This document shows, one piece after another, positions 54,487 to 61,142 of a stretch of 64,000 bases of DNA. Within the stretch, counting starts at the first letter, position 1; each line of letters starts with the position of its first letter. The notes beneath the pieces are model-generated. The model saw only the letters and a program-made list of their open reading frames with translations, did no database searches and had not been told where the DNA came from. The position numbers and the translations under genes are program-made. Origin of the DNA: Metaphire vulgaris (taxonomy: Eukaryota > Annelida > Clitellata > Crassiclitellata > Megascolecidae); contig CM030870.1 of assembly GCA_018105865.1 (NCBI GenBank), positions 1,616,501 through 1,680,500 of the forward strand. Direction: 5' to 3'.

Positions 54487-57400
54487 CAATGCTAATAAAG
54501 AATAAACGACGATCTTGAGAATTTCAATGTTAACATTTCAATTTTGAGTTATAATTTTTAAACAAATTTCTTGTTTTTCACCTAGCCAGAATAAATTAAC
54601 TAGTTAAAGAGATTTTTAGTAGACGACGACCCACGAGTACGAGTGAAACTGCAGTGATATCATGTAGGATGGTTAAACGTTTGACCAGTAGCGTCATTTC
54701 ACACTTTTCTGGGGCGAGATATTTTATGGTCAAATTTTGACAAATTTTTGCAAATCTTAGGCATTTTTGCAAATTTTGGGAAATTTTAGGCAATTTTCAA
54801 ATGACGCCACTCCGTTTGGCTAGTAGGCATCAAACTTTAACAGTTACTGAACGTATGTCCTGTGCCCGTCCATGAAAATATGCAATTTGATATTATTTGA
54901 AGGTAGGATTGCATGATGTGTGGAGTTGGCCTGTAGAGGATCCGGATTCATCTGAGTTGGCCCAGTTGGATCTAAGAAGTGCTTGTTGCAAATGTATGTC
55001 AATCTGGTAATGTTCCCGATAGTAAAGTTCTCTCGTCGACATGCTACAGCCCACCTCTCTGCTTTTGCTCTGTCAGTCGACGACTCGACGGGCCGGGGAA
55101 CTGTATAAAACGAACCCCTTCTTTCAAACAAATGTCAGTTTTCCTATTGTCATTTGCACATGTTCCATAACAACAGTGTTTGATGGGCATACTTAATTTT
55201 ATCGCGGAACAAATTAAACTTTAAGAAATCTGTTTAGTAATTCAATTAAATTCACACAATACCGCGTGAATTCAACTATCTAATGGCCACATTTGCATAC
55301 GCATGCGCAGTGAGCGTGACCTCCTTTAGGACCGATTCTAATTTTAGTTCTGCGATCAGCCTAATTTGACTATATTGATAATAATGACTCAGAATGAGAT
55401 AGGCATACTTTCACTACCGTCTTAGGGGCTGTCCATTAATTACGTCAACAATTTTAGGGGGAGTTGAAAAAGTTTGACAGTTGTTGACAGGGGGTCAAGA
55501 GAAGTTGACGTTAACAATTTCGCTTTTTAAAAATAATAAAAAAAGGAAATTTCATGGAATACTACTTATTACAATGGAAAAAAGTATGGCAAAAAAGATC
55601 ACCAACACCACATTTTGACACTCGATCAACAAAAAATGGTAAAAATGGTCATCACCCTAAAAATAATAAACGTGTTATTGGGACCTGTCATTGATCTGGG
55701 GGGGGGTCAAAAGTTTTTGACATAATTATTGGGGAGAGGTGGGGTAACTGAAATTTGACAGCTGTTGACAAGAGGGTCAAAGATTAACCAAAATTGTTGA
55801 CATAATTAATGGACAGCCCCTTGTAGATTTTAGTAATTTTGTTAGTATTTGTACAGCACCTAATATTGCTACGATTTGACGACTTTCTATGGATACCGCG
55901 AGTCCGCGACTACTCTGTCCAGGGTCCCGGAAAGTGTCCTCTTTTTCCGTCTGACAATTATGGTAACCCTAAATTAATCTTATCTCGCAATAATGCAAGG
56001 AAAGTGTATACCTACCATTTTGCTCTGAAACACTAACAATAAGGAATCTCTACAGTATTGACTCGCGACACATTGCGGTTAAGCGATTTTGCCTTACTCA
56101 TAGGATTTTTAAGACGCGTAACAATGGTATGTTCGTGGTGAAATTTTAAGAGATTTCAATATCTATTTCTCTCATTTTGTCGTATTTTTGCTAAAATATG
56201 GTTAATTCTGCCTAACATATTTGCCATATTTTCATTCAAATTGAATCAGAGCTTTTGTTGTGCTTTTTATTTAAAACTCAGAAGGCTCTTTTCAACTAAC
56301 GTTCGCCAGATGGCATAATGCATTTTTCAATATTACCTGATATGATAAGGGTCGCGGCACGTTACAAAACCACTGAAGTGGGCCGCGGTTCAAAATGTTT
56401 TGGACACCCTGCTCTGGGAGGGGGTTTGCAGTGGGGTCATTATCTCTGCGGCGTTTGATATTTCTTGTCGACAGTGAACCGATGCATACGGGATTTAGGA
56501 ACGGGTGAAAGGTCAAAGGTCACCCTGCTGTAAATTACTAGATTATTCAATTAGATTCTAAAATGAAACCAACAATAATCAAAAAATTGTCAAGTTTTAT
56601 TAACTATTTATTAATTTCAACTTTTCTAAATTTTAGATTTGCATGGCATAAAATATAAAAACATTGGTCATTATAATGTGATGTTCTAGTGAATTGTTAA
56701 TATGCCATATTTTCAAATGTCATTTTTTAGTGAAAGTTTTTCTCAGCAGCAGTTTTACAACTTATCGGCATCTTAATTTCCATTAATTTTGTTTTAATGA
56801 TTCGATTTAATTTTCCATCATTTGAATTTTCATGAAATGGATGAATTTTATCTCATAATTAATTATCAATGTGTTCTGATATCTTATCTGTTTTGAGGTG
56901 AAAGAGAAAACCAATAAGAGTCATTCAACCCAACAACAGGCACTCAATCAGAAGCAACTGGACGAAGCACGTCTTGCAAAGATTAAGAAACTGGTTAGTG
57001 ACTAAACTCACCAATCAATTATTTTTCTCCTTTTGTTGTTTTTGAGGTTAAGCAGTGCTGAGAACGGTTACTATTTGGATTGGTGATCAGCAGCTCGACC
57101 TTCTAGGGTCTGTAGTGAGCTTTTGATTAATTATTCAGGGTTTGTTGACCTAATTGTCATGATCTCATTAGCTCAGTGGCATGGAGAGTGTAGGTGAGGC
57201 GGTCGCTCCTGGCACAAAAATCAAAATCCCAAGTGAAAACAATTAAAAACCAAATATAATAATAAATCATGAAATGTGTCATTCACAAAGCATAATTCTA
57301 ATTCTATTATTTGAATGTGGAAATACAACATGAGGATCTTTTTTGATTGTCAAGATATTTTGGGCAAAAGTTAGAGGCACAATCTGTCTTTTATCTTGGG

Positions 57401-60400
57401 GGCGCTGGCAACCCATGCTACGTCACTGCATTAACTCACCCCATCTATGTAACCATGAATCTAGAACTTCTTTCAGAAAATATTTATCTGTTACGAAGGC
57501 ATTGTAGCGGTCGTTTCGTCAGTTTAGGGCTCATCCATATAATAAAAGGTAAAGGTAAAGGTAGGTCCCGTACTCGAGTCTGAGCGTTGGGTTCAGTGCT
57601 TATCTCCGGTCTTAGGCAATCAATGGGTGGTTTAATCCATTAATCTGGAGTAGGTTGCCATTACTTTCCCAACCCACGTTTTACCTTCGCAGCTTTAACA
57701 CTGCTCCTCAGTTCACCACCACCCTCTAGCAAGTAAGGCTGAGTCAACCTTAGGCCTCCTGTGGGGATTGAGCCCGCAACATTCTGCTCCATCGTCCAAC
57801 GCTGTTACCACTCTGCTAACTTCCCGCATCCATATAGCACATATACATAAAAAGGCATATTTTCAACCTCCTTCCCCCGTTTGCACACCATACGTATGCA
57901 AAATCTCTTAAATCCAACCTCCCCTCAGTACATATGTGCTAAATGGATGGACCCTTAAATTGTGATTTCGGCATGGTTGTTGTCGCAGTGTACTGAGCTG
58001 GAGGAGAACAAAGGTCGGCTGCATGTGATTTCGGAAGAACAGGAAAAGAATCGGAGAATTCAGTTTCTGAATCAGGAAAAGATTAAAAAAGACGTTGATG
58101 CCGTTCGAAAGCAGCTTCAACTCGAGCGATCACTTAAACTCAATGCCTTCCAATGTGTCGATGATTTACGAGCGGAGGTACAAAGATCTCTTGTTCAGCT
58201 GTGTAACGTAATGTAGCTTGGTTTCTATGTACCGTATTATCTCGGGTTTAATACGCACCTATGTTTAATACGCACCCTTAGTGTCTAGAGTTATCATAAT
58301 GTAAAAATTTTAATACCTATGTATAATATGCACCCAAAATTTCCTGTGGAAGTCTCTATTAATTAACCTGGATAATCACAATTGTCTTTCAAATTCTGCT
58401 TAAAATTGGAAGAGCAGACAGTTTTTCCCCACCGGCGGCCGTCATTATGCCATAAAACAATAAGCCTACGTCCTACGAGATTGGATTATTGCAATAGTCT
58501 ATTATATTACATCACAGGAACTCAATTCCAAAGACTGCAGTATGTGCAAAATGCTGCAGCTCGGCTTGTAACAACTACACCTCGTTGGGCTCACATCAAG
58601 CCTGTGCTAAGATCGCTGCACTGGCTTCCTGTGCGGTTGAGAATTCTCTTTAAAATCAACTCCATAGTCGACAGTTGCCTCAGAGGAGAAGCTCCGCGAT
58701 ACCTGATTAATGACTGTCGCCTTGTTTGTGCAACTAAAAGATCTATGGTGCTCAGGTCAGATGACTCAAGATTACTCTCTACCATGTGAACTCACAGCAA
58801 AATCAGAGACAGGGCTTTCAGTGCATCCGGTCCTCACAACTGGAACTCCCTTCCTAAATCTTTACGTGATAATACTATTATTATTTTTTGACCATTTCTC
58901 CAGCGCACTTTTTTTCAGATTTTGACTCACGACAAAAGCGCGCATTTGTAAAAATAGCATCAGTAAAATCCAATATTAAATAGGTTTGTTTTTAAGTTCC
59001 AAAGAAAGATTTTCTCAGAGACAGCCGACACAACGTCAGGTAATGAGTTCCAATGTAACGGATTCCCTTTGGAGAATGACCTTTCTCCAAGCTAAATTAA
59101 GGTTTTGTATGTTATGGACATATAATAGGTATGTACATAAAATTTATTCTCAACTCATTTGGAATATTACCCACCACACTCAGATATTCCGGGCAATTTT
59201 AAAAGGGGAAAAAGTGAGCTACAACGCTTTGTAAACAATACGCTGATAATACTGTCTCAGAACAGTCTTTTTAGCAGACTGAAGTGGGTTTTTGAGTGGG
59301 TATTTTGATTCTGCAATAGCATTGCATTTGTAAAAATCAGCACCTTGCAATCTAGTATCTATCTATCTATCTATCTCTCTATCTACATCATTTTTTAGCT
59401 ATCAATGACACAATGTCTATTGAATAAGATAGACTATCACAATTTTCTGGCAAAGTTTTGAAAATTAATATGCAAACAAAGTTTGGTCCCGGTCTGAACC
59501 ATGGGGTAAAAATCCATATAGCTATGTGTTAGGTGCTTAAAAATTTAGTAAATGTTATATGTATGTTATGTACATATAATTGTATGTACATAAAATTTAT
59601 TTCTATGAATAATACCCACCAACACTTTGTGGCAATTTTTAAGGGGAAAAATTGCTTCTTATACGCGAGTTAATACGGTATGTACAGTAGAACTTCGTTA
59701 TAACATTCTTAGTGGGTCTGTCAGTGGACTAGCCAGGATTCCGGAATAGGGCACATTGACATTTTCGGCCCAAAACTCGTGACGAACAAAAAAGGGCGTT
59801 ATCTCAAGCACTTTGAAAACTTATGCACCTCTACATTCCCCTTCCATCCAAGACTCATCAGTTTTGGATGAATCTCATGACCGGTCCCAATCTGAATAGG
59901 GAACGCATCCAGTTTCAGTGACCATGACAACCAATGGGTCTTTAAAATTTAGTATGTTATATCTGAGGTATGTTATATCCAACACCATCCAATACGGTAA
60001 TGTATCACACGGGACCGTAAATTGTGGTACTTTATAATCACCTACATGCTATAACCGAATGTGTTATAATGAAGTATATATAATAATATATAAATGTATA
60101 TATATAGTAATATTTACAGGAGATTGAGGAGAAGCTGTATATATGTTTAGCAGAACCAGACCTGTGAAAATAGTTTGAGCATGGTACATTGGAGCACTCA
60201 GCCGCACTGTTTTACTTGTGTGAATTCAGTTTTTCTATGTTGATAATTAGTTGAAGATGAAGGATTAAATTTGTTGCTGCATTTTTTTAAAATGTACTTG
60301 TGGAAAATATATCTGTAAAGTCTAGACACTCTTGGATCTGCATAATAATTATTATAGTATAAATAGTTAAGAAAGATTTCACTTTTTGTTCATTCTTAAA

Positions 60401-61106
60401 TTCCATCCTTAAGCTATCTGATACATAATTTTTTGAATGTTATCTAATTATCTGAAAATTGTCACTTATTCATGAATGCCTAATATTTTCAATGAAATTT
60501 AGCTGTTTATGATTTAATGAATATAGAATATCTTATTTGTTTTTTCATGTTCATTTTTGTTTTTGTGTTTGAGTTTGAAAAAATATTTTAAAAATAAACT
60601 GTTTCTTTAAAAAATTTAATTTGAAGATATTTTTCGAGACATGATTTCATTGTGCAAAATGACGAATTTTGTTAATTTTCTAAAATTGAAGATATCGTTT
60701 GATTTTTGTTTTGTAGTTAAATGATCGTGAATTTGGTCAAATGACTCCAGCACGACCACACACTGCCATCACTGGTAAGACAATATAAGTGACTACCAGA
60801 TGGAACAGATGCTGACAATGACTTGATCCTCGTCTTTCTTCAAGAATTAAAGCTTCTGCTGCGCCATTAGCAGACTTTGCATGCAGGCTTATCGGCAAGC
60901 AAAGCCTGCACACTTTCTCTGCTGGATTTTGCAGTTTTCTGATTTGCCTCCAGTCAAAAAAGCTCTTTGTATTTCAAACAATGCATATCCTTGAACTGAC
61001 AGTTGATTGGTTAAACAGCTATAATAATAGTAATAATAATAATATATAATAATAATCATGCATTCAATACTAGGTTGACAATTGTTTGGCCACTGAACTT
61101 TTGATT

Positions 61107-61142
<36 letters not shown>

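Larger units (their letters stand above)
53882..55971. mobile_element. 2.1-kb DNA transposon with THAP-like remnant and nested MITEs
   Basis: TIR TAGGGTTACCAT at both ends with a perfect 8-bp duplication AATTAATC (53874-53881, 55972-55979). Subterminal GTCCGGG and TGTCCTCTTTTT repeats. Holds a THAP-like fragment (54880-55170, minus), a hAT MITE (54686-54812), a CA/TA tract and a Harbinger-like MITE (55425-55820). Confidence 0.85.
58231..59680. mobile_element. TA-flanked DNA element (CCGTATTA ends) with a LINE inside
   Basis: Left CCGTATTATCTCGGGTTTAATAC, right ATACGCGAGTTAATACGG, TA on both sides, and internal TAATACGCACC repeats; looks like a Tc1/mariner-type MITE enlarged by insertions. 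Confidence 0.65.

Noticed and set aside
40738..55131. Independent second host gene within the introns
   Set aside because: All recognisable coding pieces outside the 48 exons belong to transposon families; nothing else has domain-like sequence.
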